Assembly: GCA_028278325.1 (NCBI GenBank)
Contig: JANQEO010000152.1
Coordinates: 1-57,115 of the forward strand
DNA: 57,115 nucleotides
Direction of reading: 5' to 3'
From: Candidatus Binatia bacterium
Lineage (GTDB): Bacteria; Desulfobacterota; Binatia; UBA1149; JAJCZL01
This document shows positions 36,542 through 46,516 of this stretch, one piece after another. The first letter of the stretch is position 1. Each line of letters opens with the position of its first letter. The notes beneath the pieces were generated by a model. It searched no databases and was not told the DNA's origin. It saw nothing but the letters and a program-made list of their open reading frames with translations. The translations under genes were made by a program, and so were the position numbers.

Positions 36542-36565
36542 GCTGAGCCGTCGGGCGGGCTCAGC
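36542..36565 (-). terminator. 8-bp stem overlapping the nadA stop
   Basis: GCTGAGCC and GGCTCAGC pair perfectly with an 8-base loop, covering the nadA stop codon and the gap before mrpA. No T-run follows, so it may act as a weak terminator or RNA-processing site between the two genes. Confidence 0.3.
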
Positions 36566-37565
36566 TCAGCTCGAGCATCCTTTCTATTGAGCCTCTGGCG
36601 GCTTCGCAGACTTCGGCCGACAGAATGATTTCGTCGCGCCCGTGAAGCAGGGCGTCTCGTGTCCCCTCGAGCGTGATCATCTTCATGTACTTACAAAGCT
36701 GGCACGCTTTGTAAAAGCGCTTGTCCGGGGCCTCGAGCATCAGACGGTCGGAGAGCCCGCACTCTGTGACCACCAGGAAAGAGTCCGAGTCGCTGCTCTT
36801 CGCATAGTTGATCATCCCGCTGGTGCTGAGGACGGCATCGGCTTCGTCGATCACGTCCGTGCGGCACTCCGGGTGGACGATGATCTTGATGTCCGGCCGG
36901 ATCGCGCGCACTTTGCGGAGCTCCTCGGGGCGGATCTGCTGATGGACGTAACAGTCGCCGTCCCAGGCGATGATGTTCTTGTCGGTGTTGCTTGCCACGT
37001 AGGCCGCAAGATTCCTGTCCGGACAGAACAGGATGTTGTTGGAGTCTATGGAGTCCACCACCTTCAATGCATTCGACGAGGTGCAGCACACATCGGTGAC
37101 GGCTTTGACCGCGGCCGTCGTATTCACATATGAGACCACCTTGAGGTCCGGGTAGATCTGCCGGAGCTCATCGCGACGTTCCACGAGATCGTCGGCGTCG
37201 CAGCTTTCGGCCAGCGAGCATCCGGCTCGAGCATCCGGAATCAGCACGCGCTTCTCCGGTGACATGATTTTCGCCGTTTCAGCCATGAAATGGACGCCGC
37301 ACAACACAATGGTGCTCTGACTTACGTCTCGACCGAGCTTGGCAAGTTCAAGCGAGTCTCCGACGACGTCCGCGACCTCGAAGATCTCGGGACGCTGATA
37401 GTTGTGGGCGAGAATCGTCGCGTCGCACTCTTCCTTCAGGCGACCTATCTCGGCAACGAGGCCCTCGATATCGGCGCACCCGGACTCCGAGTACATCTCG
37501 GGCTGGTCGAGAACCTTGAAATGCTCGTACAGCTCGGCAGCGTCTCTTGAGGAGGGCGCACTCAT
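36561..37565 (-). CDS. nadA: Quinolinate synthase A
   Basis: 334 residues. The ATG at 37565 is used; the frame stays open 63 codons further but that part is basic low-complexity sequence overlapping the response regulator. Motifs include ILAHNYQRPEI, SMxP-like AKIMSPEKRVLIPD, and cluster cysteines in DVCCTSSNA, TECGLSDR and CQLCKYM. It condenses iminoaspartate with dihydroxyacetone phosphate to quinolinate using a 4Fe-4S cluster, for NAD synthesis. No nadB or nadC is nearby. Confidence 0.93.
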   Translation of the reverse strand: MSAPSSRDAAELYEHFKVLDQPEMYSESGCADIEGLVAEIGRLKEECDATILAHNYQRPEIFEVADVVGDSLELAKLGRDVSQSTIVLCGVHFMAETAKIMSPEKRVLIPDARAGCSLAESCDADDLVERRDELRQIYPDLKVVSYVNTTAAVKAVTDVCCTSSNALKVVDSIDSNNILFCPDRNLAAYVASNTDKNIIAWDGDCYVHQQIRPEELRKVRAIRPDIKIIVHPECRTDVIDEADAVLSTSGMINYAKSSDSDSFLVVTECGLSDRLMLEAPDKRFYKACQLCKYMKMITLEGTRDALLHGRDEIILSAEVCEAARGSIERMLELS

Positions 37566-37596
37566 GATTGGTGAGGTGGAATGCTGCGCTGCGCGC

Positions 37597-37618
37597 CTCG
37601 CCGGGTCAAGCCGGCGAG
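37597..37618. terminator. 8-bp perfect stem between response regulator and nadA
   Basis: CTCGCCGG, six-base loop, CCGGCGAG, within the 61-base gap downstream of the response regulator gene. No T-run on either strand; it could separate the two transcription units or stabilise the message. Confidence 0.3.
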
Positions 37619-37626
37619 ATCGTTGC

Positions 37627-38286
37627 TCACACGCGGCGGTTGAGGGCGTAGATCGCCAACTCGAGCCGGTCACGCACGCCGAGTTTGGCGAAGATGTTGC
37701 TGAGGTGAGCTTTGACGGTCTTCTCGCTGATCTCGAGCTTTTCCGAGATCTCACGATTGCGGCAACCCGATATCACGAGGTCTACGATCTCGGTTTCGCG
37801 CGCCGTCAGTTGGGGACTGGCCGGGTCGCTCTCCGACGGCGTTCCGCGGTGGGCGAGTTCCTCCAGGAGAGTGCCGGTGATCTCCCTGTCCACCCAGGCC
37901 TGTCCCGAGTGTACCGAACGGATCGCGGTCACCAGGGTCTCGGCGGCCGAGTCCTTCATGATGATGCCTCTGGCGCCTTGGGTCAGAGCGGCCACGTGGT
38001 CACGGCGGTCGTCGGAGGCCGTGAGCATGAGCACCTTGGTGGAAGGGCTGGCGTCGTGCAGAGGTCCTATGACCTCGAGGCCGCTGGTCCCAGGCATGCG
38101 AATGTCGAGTAGCATCACATCGGGATGCTCGCGCGCCGCGATGGCTGGAGCCTCCGCCGCGTCCTCGGTGTCGGCGACGACTTCGATGTCGTCCTCCATC
38201 GCCAGAATCTTGCGCAGGCCTTCGCGCAACATGGTGTGGTCGTCGACGATCGCTATGCGGATACTGGAGCTGTGCTCAGTCATCAA
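37627..38286 (-). CDS. NarL/FixJ-family response regulator
   Basis: 219 residues. Receiver domain with DD at 15-16, phosphorylation site D61 in VMLLDIRMPG, and the conserved Lys in GIIMKDSA; then a LuxR-type helix-turn-helix (about 150-212, LTARETEIVDLVISGCRNRE, ISEKTVKAHLSNIF). It binds DNA when phosphorylated by the kinase gene that overlaps its start (ATGA). Target genes unknown. Confidence 0.92.
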   Translation of the reverse strand: MMTEHSSSIRIAIVDDHTMLREGLRKILAMEDDIEVVADTEDAAEAPAIAAREHPDVMLLDIRMPGTSGLEVIGPLHDASPSTKVLMLTASDDRRDHVAALTQGARGIIMKDSAAETLVTAIRSVHSGQAWVDREITGTLLEELAHRGTPSESDPASPQLTARETEIVDLVISGCRNREISEKLEISEKTVKAHLSNIFAKLGVRDRLELAIYALNRRV

Positions 38287-40067
38287 TTGCCGTTGCGCGG
38301 TAAGGTTATACGAATCTCGGAACCGCCACCAACGCTGCTGGTTATCGACAGACTTCCCTGCAGCGCCTCTACGCGCTCGCGTATGGACCAGGGAGCTGCA
38401 CTGCTCGGAAGTTCACCGTTCATGCCGCCGGCGGCTACCGGGAATCCGCATCCGTCGTCACGAATCGTGACCTGGAAGTCTCGCGGGCGTGCTTCCACCG
38501 ATACCATCGCATGTTCGGCCCTGGCATGTCGCGAGATGTTGGTAAGCCCTTCGCGAACGATCTGGAGCAACTCGAAGCCGATTCCGTGTTGAGCGGGCAC
38601 GCCCTCCGCGCTGCTGTGAAGCTCGATCTTGGAATCGGCCTTCTTGCGGAACTCTCGTACGATCTCTTCCATCGCTGAGTCGACGTCCGGGCCTGCTTCC
38701 GAGCCCTTACGGAGCTTGTCGAGGTACCGGCGCGCGTCTTGGTATCCCTGTTTGATGTTGCCCTGAAGGTCGGCAAGTTCCCCGGGCAGCCGTTCGGGAT
38801 CCTTTTGCTCGAGCTTCCGGCAGACCTCGATGCGCACGTCCAGTGCTGCCAACGATTGAACGAACCCGTCGTGGATATCGCGTGCGATCCTCGTGCGCTC
38901 TTCTGCAACGGCGAGTTCTTCGGCGGCCTGCTGGAGCATGGCGTTGTCGATCAGAATCGCGCCCTGCGCCGCCAGCGTTCTGCAGAACGCGAGATCGTCG
39001 CGTGAGAAGTTGCTCCTGGTTCTCCCCAGGATGAGCCGTCCGCGGGCTCCCGCAGGCGCCCCGATCGGTATCGAGATCAAAGTCCTTGCGCGCGGGCGGG
39101 CCAGGAACGCCGGCTCTTCCGTCTCGACTACTCGGTTCGGCACGTTGTCGGACGGGCTCATGCACTCTACTCGGCGGCCCCAGTTGCCGATGACGTGGCT
39201 AAGCCGGTAGGACAAACCTCCGCTGGATGCAGGCGTCCAGGATGTGGGTGGAACGCTGCGCAGCACCAATGCGTGTCCGCGTTTGGCTCGCCCCTCCCAT
39301 TCGATGCCGTCGCCGTCACCTGTGCGTAGCTGCAACAGAACGTAGTCGGCTGCAAAGAAAGCCACCAGCCGGTGTACGAGACGAACGAGCATGGTCATGG
39401 GCGCGCGGCTGCGTCCGACCGCATTCTGAAGCGCGATTATTTCTATGAGACGGCGCTTGGCCGACAGCTCGTGCTCGCCGATGAAGCCGACCAGGTAGCC
39501 GAGGATGAGCAGGTAGGTCGGCCTGAGGATGTAAGCGCTTCTGACCGTGAACTCCGACCCGAGAAACCACCACCGCGAGCCGACCACCACCACGAGATAG
39601 AGCAGTGCCGCCCCGAGCGCGACGCGAACCGTCGTCCTCATCCCCCAACGTGCGCCGGCGCTGACGACCGCGAACACGTAGAAGAGAAAGAAGGGGTTGG
39701 GGCCGCCGGCGCTCAGGGCGACGATCGCCGTGAACCAGGCAACGTCGGCCAGCAACACGGCCTTCGCCGCTGTTGCCGCCAGCAATTTCTCGCGTGAGAA
39801 AGCCCAAAGCAGTGCCGCGCTGTGGACGATGTAAGTGCCCAGCAGAATGTAGAGGGCGGAGCTACCGTAAAGCGGCTGGCGTGGATCGACAAAGATGATG
39901 GCGAAGGCCGAGATCGATAGCGCGAGCCGGCACACCGCGATCGTGCGCTCGCTCTTCTGGGCGGACTCGTCGACGTGGGCAGGCTGGCCCACGCCGCCGG
40001 CCATCACCTCGGTGTTCCTGTCGACCGGAACCTCCGGCGTCTCTAACTCGGGATTGGTCTCTCGCAT
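38283..40067 (-). CDS. Membrane sensor histidine kinase (HisKA_3, DegS/NarX class)
   Basis: 594 residues from the ATG at 40067; an upstream in-frame start would overlap queG. Five or six membrane helices (about 45-195), a GAF-like domain (about 215-375), the H-box RDIHDGFVQ with H399, a dimerisation coiled coil, and an HATPase domain with GLTNISRHA and DDGCGF. The membrane part looks like a small-molecule or membrane-state sensor, ligand unknown. Its ATG overlaps nothing upstream; a perfect TATAAT lies about 35 bases before it. It pairs with the regulator gene. Confidence 0.87.
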   Translation of the reverse strand: MRETNPELETPEVPVDRNTEVMAGGVGQPAHVDESAQKSERTIAVCRLALSISAFAIIFVDPRQPLYGSSALYILLGTYIVHSAALLWAFSREKLLAATAAKAVLLADVAWFTAIVALSAGGPNPFFLFYVFAVVSAGARWGMRTTVRVALGAALLYLVVVVGSRWWFLGSEFTVRSAYILRPTYLLILGYLVGFIGEHELSAKRRLIEIIALQNAVGRSRAPMTMLVRLVHRLVAFFAADYVLLQLRTGDGDGIEWEGRAKRGHALVLRSVPPTSWTPASSGGLSYRLSHVIGNWGRRVECMSPSDNVPNRVVETEEPAFLARPRARTLISIPIGAPAGARGRLILGRTRSNFSRDDLAFCRTLAAQGAILIDNAMLQQAAEELAVAEERTRIARDIHDGFVQSLAALDVRIEVCRKLEQKDPERLPGELADLQGNIKQGYQDARRYLDKLRKGSEAGPDVDSAMEEIVREFRKKADSKIELHSSAEGVPAQHGIGFELLQIVREGLTNISRHARAEHAMVSVEARPRDFQVTIRDDGCGFPVAAGGMNGELPSSAAPWSIRERVEALQGSLSITSSVGGGSEIRITLPRNGN

Positions 40068-40097
40068 TCGCCCGCGGCCGTCGAAGGGCCGAATTTC

Positions 40098-40103
40098 ATT
40101 ATA
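40098..40103 (-). promoter_or_regulatory. Perfect -10 box upstream of the kinase gene
   Basis: TATAAT on the minus strand, about 31 bases before the kinase ATG and past the queG stop. No good -35 is seen at 16-18 bases, so this is a partial promoter call. Confidence 0.35.
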
Positions 40104-40149
40104 TGATAGGGCGCTTTTCGGCGGACAGCTAACAGGTACGAGAGCCGCT

Positions 40150-41277
40150 TCAGCCCAGGCGCTGGAGGGCACCGTCGATTTCGGAGGCTACCGGTGGCGC
40201 CTGAGTCTGCCGGCGGGCAGCGCGCAGGGCCCGGCCGGCCTGGGAGCCCCCGATCCGGCCCAGTGCCCAGGCTGCGTGCGCCCTGACGAGAGCTTCGTCG
40301 TGGGCGCAGAGGGCATCGGCCAGCGGCTCGACCGCCCGGCGATTGCCGGTGTTGCCCAGGGCGACAGCGGCGTTGCGGGCAAGGCCCCGCCGTTTGGAGC
40401 GTGAGACCGCCGTGTGCTTGTAGCGGGCGCGGAACTCGTCGTCGGTGATCGATATCAGATCGGGAAGGTAGGGTGTGAGTTCGGAGGGAGGTTCGGGTGT
40501 TGCCTCGTTCCAGGGACACACCTGCTGGCAGACATCACAACCGAATACCCAGTTGCCGATCTGCGGCCGCAGCGACGGCTCGATCGGCCCGCGGTGCTCG
40601 ATGGTAAGGTAGGACACGCAAAGGGGTGCGTCGATAGTCGGACCGTGGTCGAGTGCTCCTGTGGGACACGACGGGATGCACTCGGTACACGTTCCGCAAT
40701 GGCTGGCGCGTTGGGCTTCGTCCCTCTCGAGTTCCAGGTTGGTCACGAGGCAGCCCAGGAGGAGGTAGGAGCCATTGTAGGTGGAGATGATATTTGTGTT
40801 GCGCCCGTACCAGCCGATGCCGGCGCGCCGGGCCAACTCTTTTTCGAGCAAGGGCCCGCTGTCCACTTGAACGGCCCACGCCGACTCGACGTGATCGTTG
40901 ATCAAGCCGGCGAGTTGCTCGAGTTTCTCCCTGACATGGATGTGGTAATCGGTGCCTAGGGCATAGGCGGCGATCCTGCCCTTCAAGGATGTTTTCCAGT
41001 CGTCGTCGTTCGGCGCGGCGGCAGGGTAGGGCCACGCTGCGACGACGACGCTGCGCGCCTTGTCGAGCAGCGAACGAGGGCTCAATCGTCGCTCTGTATT
41101 CCCCGCCAGGTACGACATGTAGCCGTGTCTGCCGGCGCGCAGCCAGCCGTCGAGCAGGTCTTCGAGATCCATGGGCTCGGCCGACGTGAACCCGCAGCGC
41201 ACGAAGCCCAAGTCGCCGGCCATGACGCGGATAGTTTCCTTGTAGAGACCGGCTGAAACGGGGGTATGCAATGCCAT
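40150..41277 (-). CDS. queG: Epoxyqueuosine reductase
   Basis: 375 residues. Catalytic Asp in QVDSGPLLEKELARRAG (D139), RNTNIISTYNGSYLLLG, two 4Fe-4S sites with C194, C197, C200, C204 and C220, C247, C250, C254, then a C-terminal HEAT-like pair (about 305-370) that binds tRNA. It reduces epoxyqueuosine to queuosine with cobalamin, completing the queA-tgt pathway found at 21918-24104. ATG start; the next gene diverges after 26 bases. Confidence 0.92.
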   Translation of the reverse strand: MALHTPVSAGLYKETIRVMAGDLGFVRCGFTSAEPMDLEDLLDGWLRAGRHGYMSYLAGNTERRLSPRSLLDKARSVVVAAWPYPAAAPNDDDWKTSLKGRIAAYALGTDYHIHVREKLEQLAGLINDHVESAWAVQVDSGPLLEKELARRAGIGWYGRNTNIISTYNGSYLLLGCLVTNLELERDEAQRASHCGTCTECIPSCPTGALDHGPTIDAPLCVSYLTIEHRGPIEPSLRPQIGNWVFGCDVCQQVCPWNEATPEPPSELTPYLPDLISITDDEFRARYKHTAVSRSKRRGLARNAAVALGNTGNRRAVEPLADALCAHDEALVRAHAAWALGRIGGSQAGRALRAARRQTQAPPVASEIDGALQRLG

Positions 41278-41303
41278 GGGGATGGTAGTAAGCTTATTAA
41301 GTT

Positions 41304-41654
41304 ATGAGCCCTAGTAACACGGAACCTCTCGTCACAGTAACGCCCAGCGCCGTGCGCAAAGTCAGGTCGGCGATGGAAGCGGAAGGAGCGCAGGGTCAGG
41401 GCCTGCGTCTGGCGGTCGTCCCCGGAGGTTGCTCAGGTTACGAGTACTCGATGGTGTTCGCCGAGGCTCCTGCCGAGGGCGACCACGTGTTCGAGGTGGA
41501 TGGGTTGAGCGTCTTCGTTGCGGGCGACAGTGTCGACAAGTTGTCGGGAACCGTTCTCGATTTCGTCGACGGTCTATACGGCGCCGGACTGCAATTTCGG
41601 AATCCGCACGCCGCACATTCCTGCGGGTGCGGCAGTTCCTTCTCGACCGAGTAG
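41304..41654 (+). CDS. A-type Fe-S carrier (IscA/ErpA/HesB family)
   Basis: 116 residues with the three cluster cysteines in GGCSGYEY and HSCGCGSSF. Delivers iron-sulphur clusters to targets; the neighbouring queG, nadA and others in this window need such clusters. Divergent from queG across 26 A/T-rich bases, so its promoter lies in the start of queG. Confidence 0.92.
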   Translation: MSPSNTEPLVTVTPSAVRKVRSAMEAEGAQGQGLRLAVVPGGCSGYEYSMVFAEAPAEGDHVFEVDGLSVFVAGDSVDKLSGTVLDFVDGLYGAGLQFRNPHAAHSCGCGSSFSTE

Positions 41655-41667
41655 GTCGTCGCGCAAC

Positions 41668-42714
41668 ATTCCCACCCTAAGCGTCTACATCTCCAGTCAC
41701 GGTTTCGGCCATCTCATACGTACGGCCACCTTGCTGGAGGGCCTTCTCGAGCAGCGCAAGTGCGATCTCGAGATCGTAACCGACGTCCCCCGGGACATGT
41801 GTCCCCCGGCTCTGGCTGCGAGGGCGCGCTGGATCGATCGCGCTTGCGATGTCGGTGTGGTGCAGAGTGATGATCTCAACGTCGATGCGGAGGCGACGTC
41901 GAGAGCGCTGGACGCCTGGGAGTCCGGTTACGCCCGCAGGGTCGATGAGGAAGCCGACCGGATTCGTGGCCGATCTCGTTTGGTGTTGGGTGACGTGCCG
42001 CCTCTGGCGTTCGATGCCGCCGCCGAGGCTGGTGTGCAGTCGATCGCGCTGGCCAATTTTTCCTGGGACTGGATCTACGCCCGCATGGGCCTGGAGACCG
42101 CTGCGCGCAGCGCCGAGAAAGCATACGCTCGTGCCGGACGTTTGCTCGAGTTGACCCCGGCGACTCCGATGCCGGCGTTCGCGTCGAGATCGCAGATCGG
42201 GCTGCTGGGACGCAAGGCTCGTTCGGACCGTGGTCCGGCCAGGCAGCGCATAGGAGTCGCCGATGCTGAGAGGCTGGTGCTGCTGGCTTTTCGCCAGGGC
42301 GTGCTCGACAGGAGCGAAGCGTTGCCACTGATACCGGGGGTGCGCTACTTGCTGGCCGGTTCTTCCCTGTCGCGCAGCGACGTCATCCGCTGGCCGGATC
42401 AATGCTCTTTCGAGGATGCGGTGGTGGCAGCCGACGCCGTGGTGGCCAAGCCCGGATACGGGATCGTCGGTGACACGGCGGTCAACGGTACTCCGTTGCT
42501 CTATGTCGAGCGCAAAGGATTCCCCGAGGACGAGTACCTGGAGGCTTGGCTGGAGCGGCAACCGTGCAACCGGAAGCTGACCGCAACGTCCTTTCTCACG
42601 GGTCGGTGGCGCGAGGACCTCGGCGCATCCCTCGAGGAGCCGAGACCCGCGCCGCTTGATGCCGACGCGGTTTCTGCGGGTGTGCAAGTGTTGTCAGGGG
42701 CGCTCGGAGACTGA
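41668..42714 (+). CDS. Glycosyltransferase-like protein with no canonical start codon
   Basis: About 348 residues. The opening LSVYISSHGFGHLIRTATLL matches the start of a GT-B fold seen in MurG/UGT-like enzymes and in the N-terminal part of L-arabinokinase-type proteins. Conserved later: PDQCSFEDAVVAADAVVAKP, GYGIVGDTAVNGTPLLYVER. The frame has no ATG, GTG or TTG between the Fe-S carrier stop and a TTG inside the conserved domain. Either ATT at 41668 starts it, or a TTG/GTG about 130-150 bases inside the carrier gene does, or there is a sequence error. The start is therefore uncertain. Its last 21 bases overlap the converging lon. Confidence 0.7.
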   Translation: MPTLSVYISSHGFGHLIRTATLLEGLLEQRKCDLEIVTDVPRDMCPPALAARARWIDRACDVGVVQSDDLNVDAEATSRALDAWESGYARRVDEEADRIRGRSRLVLGDVPPLAFDAAAEAGVQSIALANFSWDWIYARMGLETAARSAEKAYARAGRLLELTPATPMPAFASRSQIGLLGRKARSDRGPARQRIGVADAERLVLLAFRQGVLDRSEALPLIPGVRYLLAGSSLSRSDVIRWPDQCSFEDAVVAADAVVAKPGYGIVGDTAVNGTPLLYVERKGFPEDEYLEAWLERQPCNRKLTATSFLTGRWREDLGASLEEPRPAPLDADAVSAGVQVLSGALGD

Positions 42715-45156
42715 CGAAGGCCTGGGGGCCGTCCAGGCTGCCGCGAGCTTGTCGAGGGGCTCCTTCTTCAGAGCCAGATCCAACACTTCATGCATGTCGT
42801 CGGCGAAGTGGATCCGCATACCCTCGAGTAGTGCCGCGTCGATCTCCTCGACGTCCTTCTTGTTTCGCGTCGGAAGCAGAATCTCCTTGATCCCTGCACG
42901 TCGCGCGGCAAGAAGCTTTTCTTTGATTCCTCCGACCGGCAGAACCGCCCCGCGCAGCGTTATCTCACCGCTCATGGCCAGCCGTTCCCTGATGGGACGG
43001 TTGGTCAGTGCCGAGGCCAGAGCCGCTACCATGGTAACCCCCGCTGAAGGTCCGTCCTTCGGGATGGCCCCTGCGGGCACGTGGATGTGAATGTCGGAAC
43101 GCTGAAAGAACTCCGGGGCGATGGAGTAGCGCCTTACGTTGCTGCGCAGGAAGGACAGAGCCGCCTGGGCCGACTCCTTCATGACATCACCGAGCTGTCC
43201 GGTCAGAGTCAGGCCTTTGCTGCCGTCCATGCGTGAGGCTTCGATGAACAGAATGTCGCCACCGTGCGGAGTCCAAGCCAAGCCTACGGCGACGCCCGGT
43301 TTCATGCTGCGGTCGGCGACCTCCGAAAAGTACTCGGCCGGGCCCAGGTAACCGGCAAGGGTGTCGGCGTTCACGACAACCCTGTCGTTGCGTCCCTCGC
43401 TGACGAGGCGCGCAAGCTTGCGGCAGATCTTGCCGACCTCCCGCTCCAGGTTTCTGAGGCCAGCTTCCTTCGTATAGTCGTGGATGACACCGGTCAGTGC
43501 GTCGTCGGTGAACGCCACCATGTCCGGGTTCAGGCCGTTTTCCTCGATCTGCTTTGGCACCAGATGGCGTGTGGCGATTTGCAGCTTTTCCTCGGCGCTG
43601 TAGCCCGACAACTCGATCACTTCCATGCGATCCTTCAAGGCCGGGGCAATAGGGTCGAGGTAGTTCGCAGTCGTCACGAACAGCACGCCGGACAGGTCCA
43701 GCGGGACGTCGCAGTAGTGGTCCCTGAATGTGCTGTTCTGCTCGGGGTCGAGCACCTCGAGCAAGGCCGAAGAAGGGTCACCACGCACATCGCTGCCGAG
43801 CTTGTCGATCTCGTCGAGCATGAACACGGGGTTGTTGGACCCGACCAACTTTAGCCCCTGTACGATACGTCCCGGCATGGCGCCGACGTAGGTGCGGCGG
43901 TGTCCGCGGATCTCGGCTTCGTCGCGCACGCCGCCCAGGGACAGCCGGTAGAACTTCCGGTTCATTGCGCGGGCGATCGAGCGGCCGAGCGACGTCTTTC
44001 CGACGCCGGGCGGTCCGACGAAACACAGGATCGGGCCTCTCGGGGTTTTCTTCAGACGCCGAACGGCCAGGAACTCGAGAATGCGTTCCTTGATCTTGGG
44101 TAATCCGAAGTGGTCCTCGTCGAGGATCGTCTGTGCATGAGGGATATCGAGGTTGTCTTCGGTGGAGATCGACCACGGTATGTCGGCCAGCCATTCGATG
44201 TAGGTACGGACTACGGAATGTTCCGCCGACTCGGGGGGGATCAGTGCGAGCCGGTCGAGTTCGGACTCGGCGGCCTTGAGAGCTTCCTCGGGAAGGTCGG
44301 CCTTGGCGATGCGCTGACGCAAGAGTTCGGTTTCGTTGGCGCGTCCCTCGGTTTCGCCTAGCTCTTTCTGTATCGCCTTCAGCTGTTGGCGCAGGTAGAA
44401 CTCCCGCTGGTTCTTGTTGAGCTCGGACTGAACCTGGCCCTGGATCTTCTGGCCGAGTTCCAGCAGCTCGATCTCACGGTCGAGGACGGTCGCAAGGCGG
44501 GTCAGGCGCTTGTTGACGTCGAGGGTCTCCAGAATCTCCTGTTTCTCTTCCAGGGCGACGTTGAGGTTGGCGGAGATCAAGTCCGCGATCTTGCCTGGTT
44601 TCTTGATGTTGATGACGACGACCTGAAGTTCGTTCGGCAGGTAAGGCGTAAGCTCGACGAAGCGCGAGAACGACTGAACCACGCGTTGCTTGAGCACCTG
44701 CACCTCGATGCCGTCGTCGTTGGTGTCCTCGAGATGGTTCACCGTCGCCTTCATGTAGGGGTCGCTCTGCAGGAAACGGTCCGTTTCGATGCGCCTGAGC
44801 CCCTGCACGAGAATTCGGATGCTGCCATCCGGGTACTTGAGCATCTTGAGGATTCTTGCGGCACATCCGCGCCGATACAGATCCTGGGGGGCCGGCGTCT
44901 CGAGATCGGAAGAGCGCTGCGCCACGAGTCCGATCACGCGGTCGCCCACCAGGGCGTCTTCGACCAGACCCAGAGAGGACTCTCGCGAGATCAGCAACGG
45001 AACGATCGATGCAGGAAAGACGGCCAGCCCGCGCAGCGGCAGTATGCGCAGCTCGTGGTCGACGGGAACGTCTTCAACGTCTTCCTCGAAGCCGTACCAG
45101 TGAGTTTCTTCGTCACTGGGGTTCTCGGCTTCTTCGACTTCGAAATCGTCGCTCAT
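42694..45156 (-). CDS. lon: ATP-dependent Lon protease
   Basis: 820 residues from an ATG with AAGGG 10 bases upstream. The frame is open for 20 more codons with several ATGs, so the start may be earlier (up to 45216). Order: LON N-domain ([16 protein letters not shown]), coiled coil, AAA with Walker A GPPGVGKT (381-388) and MLDEID, then the serine-lysine protease with S704 in KDGPSAG and K747 in GGIKEK. Degrades misfolded and regulatory proteins in the cytoplasm. No heat-shock type promoter is seen in the short upstream gap. Confidence 0.94.
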   Translation of the reverse strand: MSDDFEVEEAENPSDEETHWYGFEEDVEDVPVDHELRILPLRGLAVFPASIVPLLISRESSLGLVEDALVGDRVIGLVAQRSSDLETPAPQDLYRRGCAARILKMLKYPDGSIRILVQGLRRIETDRFLQSDPYMKATVNHLEDTNDDGIEVQVLKQRVVQSFSRFVELTPYLPNELQVVVINIKKPGKIADLISANLNVALEEKQEILETLDVNKRLTRLATVLDREIELLELGQKIQGQVQSELNKNQREFYLRQQLKAIQKELGETEGRANETELLRQRIAKADLPEEALKAAESELDRLALIPPESAEHSVVRTYIEWLADIPWSISTEDNLDIPHAQTILDEDHFGLPKIKERILEFLAVRRLKKTPRGPILCFVGPPGVGKTSLGRSIARAMNRKFYRLSLGGVRDEAEIRGHRRTYVGAMPGRIVQGLKLVGSNNPVFMLDEIDKLGSDVRGDPSSALLEVLDPEQNSTFRDHYCDVPLDLSGVLFVTTANYLDPIAPALKDRMEVIELSGYSAEEKLQIATRHLVPKQIEENGLNPDMVAFTDDALTGVIHDYTKEAGLRNLEREVGKICRKLARLVSEGRNDRVVVNADTLAGYLGPAEYFSEVADRSMKPGVAVGLAWTPHGGDILFIEASRMDGSKGLTLTGQLGDVMKESAQAALSFLRSNVRRYSIAPEFFQRSDIHIHVPAGAIPKDGPSAGVTMVAALASALTNRPIRERLAMSGEITLRGAVLPVGGIKEKLLAARRAGIKEILLPTRNKKDVEEIDAALLEGMRIHFADDMHEVLDLALKKEPLDKLAAAWTAPRPSSVSERP

Positions 45157-45312
45157 GGATAGCGAACCCTTCATGGTTGCCGCATCGTCCATACTATACA
45201 TCCTGCGCCCCCTCATCGACTTCTCGGAACGAGCTCGCTAACCTCGGCCGTGCCCGCGGGCACTCCGTCCGGCGCGACGGAGGTTAACGTGGGGCCGACC
45301 CGAGCGCCAGCA

Positions 45313-45783
45313 ATGAACGCAACTCTGAAGAACTCGTTCGTATTGTGCCTGATCGCCTGGCTGGGCGGGGGTGCGTTTCTGTCGTTCGCCGTGCTGCCGA
45401 CGCTGTTCTCGAGGCTCGATACGCCGGTGGCCGGGTCGGTGGCCTCCTCGCTGTTCTCGATCTACGACACCACCGGACTGACGGCGGCGGTGGTCCTGGT
45501 TGCGTCGGCCGGTGCGCTCACCGTGCGCCTGGGAGGCCTGTGGAAGCGGGCTCTGATCATGGCCGCCGTTCTGCTGTTCTTGCAGTCCTACATTGCATTG
45601 GTGCTTCATCCCCAGGTCGGGGAGTTGCGTGGCGTGGCCGCCGAGCGTGCCCGCTTCGATTCTTTGCACAAGCGCTCGGTTTTACTCAATTCAGCCGCAC
45701 TGCTCGGGCTTATCGCCCTGACCGTTACGGGCGTCGGCGCGTTGTCTCGGGGCGATGGGCGAGATCCGGGCGATAATATTTGA
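45313..45783 (+). CDS. DUF4149 membrane protein
   Basis: 156 residues from the ATG at 45313, choosing the family-length start over an upstream one with no hydrophobic content. Four membrane helices, with LIAWLGGGAFLSFAVLPTLF and LHKRSVLLNSAALLGLIAL, match the DUF4149/TMEM205-like family of unknown function. It overlaps the following gene by 29 bases. Confidence 0.75.
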   Translation: MNATLKNSFVLCLIAWLGGGAFLSFAVLPTLFSRLDTPVAGSVASSLFSIYDTTGLTAAVVLVASAGALTVRLGGLWKRALIMAAVLLFLQSYIALVLHPQVGELRGVAAERARFDSLHKRSVLLNSAALLGLIALTVTGVGALSRGDGRDPGDNI

Positions 45784-46492
45784 CCTGTTCGGCACTCTCG
45801 TCGACTTCGACTTCTCGCGCCTGCCGCTGCGTGAGCTGAAGGGACGGAAGTTGCCGGTCACGATCGAGGGGTTGGACGAGCTTCTCGAAGCGCTGCCGTG
45901 CGAGCGGCGCACGGTCGAGGATTTCTACGACGCTGTCTCGACGGTCAGCCGTGACATCGCCGACGAGATCTCCCGCTCCCACGAGGAGGTGAGTTCGGTA
46001 GTCCGGTTCTCGAGGGCGCTCGAGGCGTTGGGGGTAGAGCACGGGGTGGAAACGACCGCCGGTGAGTTAGTGCGCCGCCACATGGCCGGGCTCGCGTCCA
46101 CGGTGTATCGCCCGGCCGGCCGGCGAGAGGTCGTAGAGTCCCTTCGTTCCCGCTATCAGGTCGGCCTCGTCTCCAACTTCGATCACGCGCCGACGGCCCG
46201 ACACTTGCTCGAGCGTGAGGGCCTCGATGCCATGATGGAAACCGTCGTGATCTCTGACGAAGTCGGAACGCGGAAGCCCGGCACGCGCATATTCGAACTA
46301 GCCTGTGCCGAACTTTCAGTACCGTCCGAACACTGTGTGTATGTGGGAGACTCCTACGACGCCGATGTAGTGGGGGCATCCGCCGCCGGGATGCGGTCGG
46401 TGTGGCTGACCGACGACGCGAGTACCGGCACCCTTCAGTCGGGCAGTATCTCCGGGTTCGACGAGCTGCCGGCGCTGTTGGCCGAACTCTAG
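45755..46492 (+). CDS. HAD-family hydrolase
   Basis: 245 residues. HAD motif I IIFDLFGTLVD, motif II GLVSNFDHA, motif III with Lys in GTRKPGTRIFELA and motif IV YVGDSYDADVVGA. A C1-type helical cap is inserted after motif I. It acts as a cytoplasmic phosphatase or dehalogenase-like enzyme; substrate not deducible. ATG inside the DUF4149 gene. Confidence 0.82.
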   Translation: MGEIRAIIFDLFGTLVDFDFSRLPLRELKGRKLPVTIEGLDELLEALPCERRTVEDFYDAVSTVSRDIADEISRSHEEVSSVVRFSRALEALGVEHGVETTAGELVRRHMAGLASTVYRPAGRREVVESLRSRYQVGLVSNFDHAPTARHLLEREGLDAMMETVVISDEVGTRKPGTRIFELACAELSVPSEHCVYVGDSYDADVVGASAAGMRSVWLTDDASTGTLQSGSISGFDELPALLAEL

Positions 46493-46516
46493 TACGCTGC
46501 CCGTTGCGGCCCCGGC

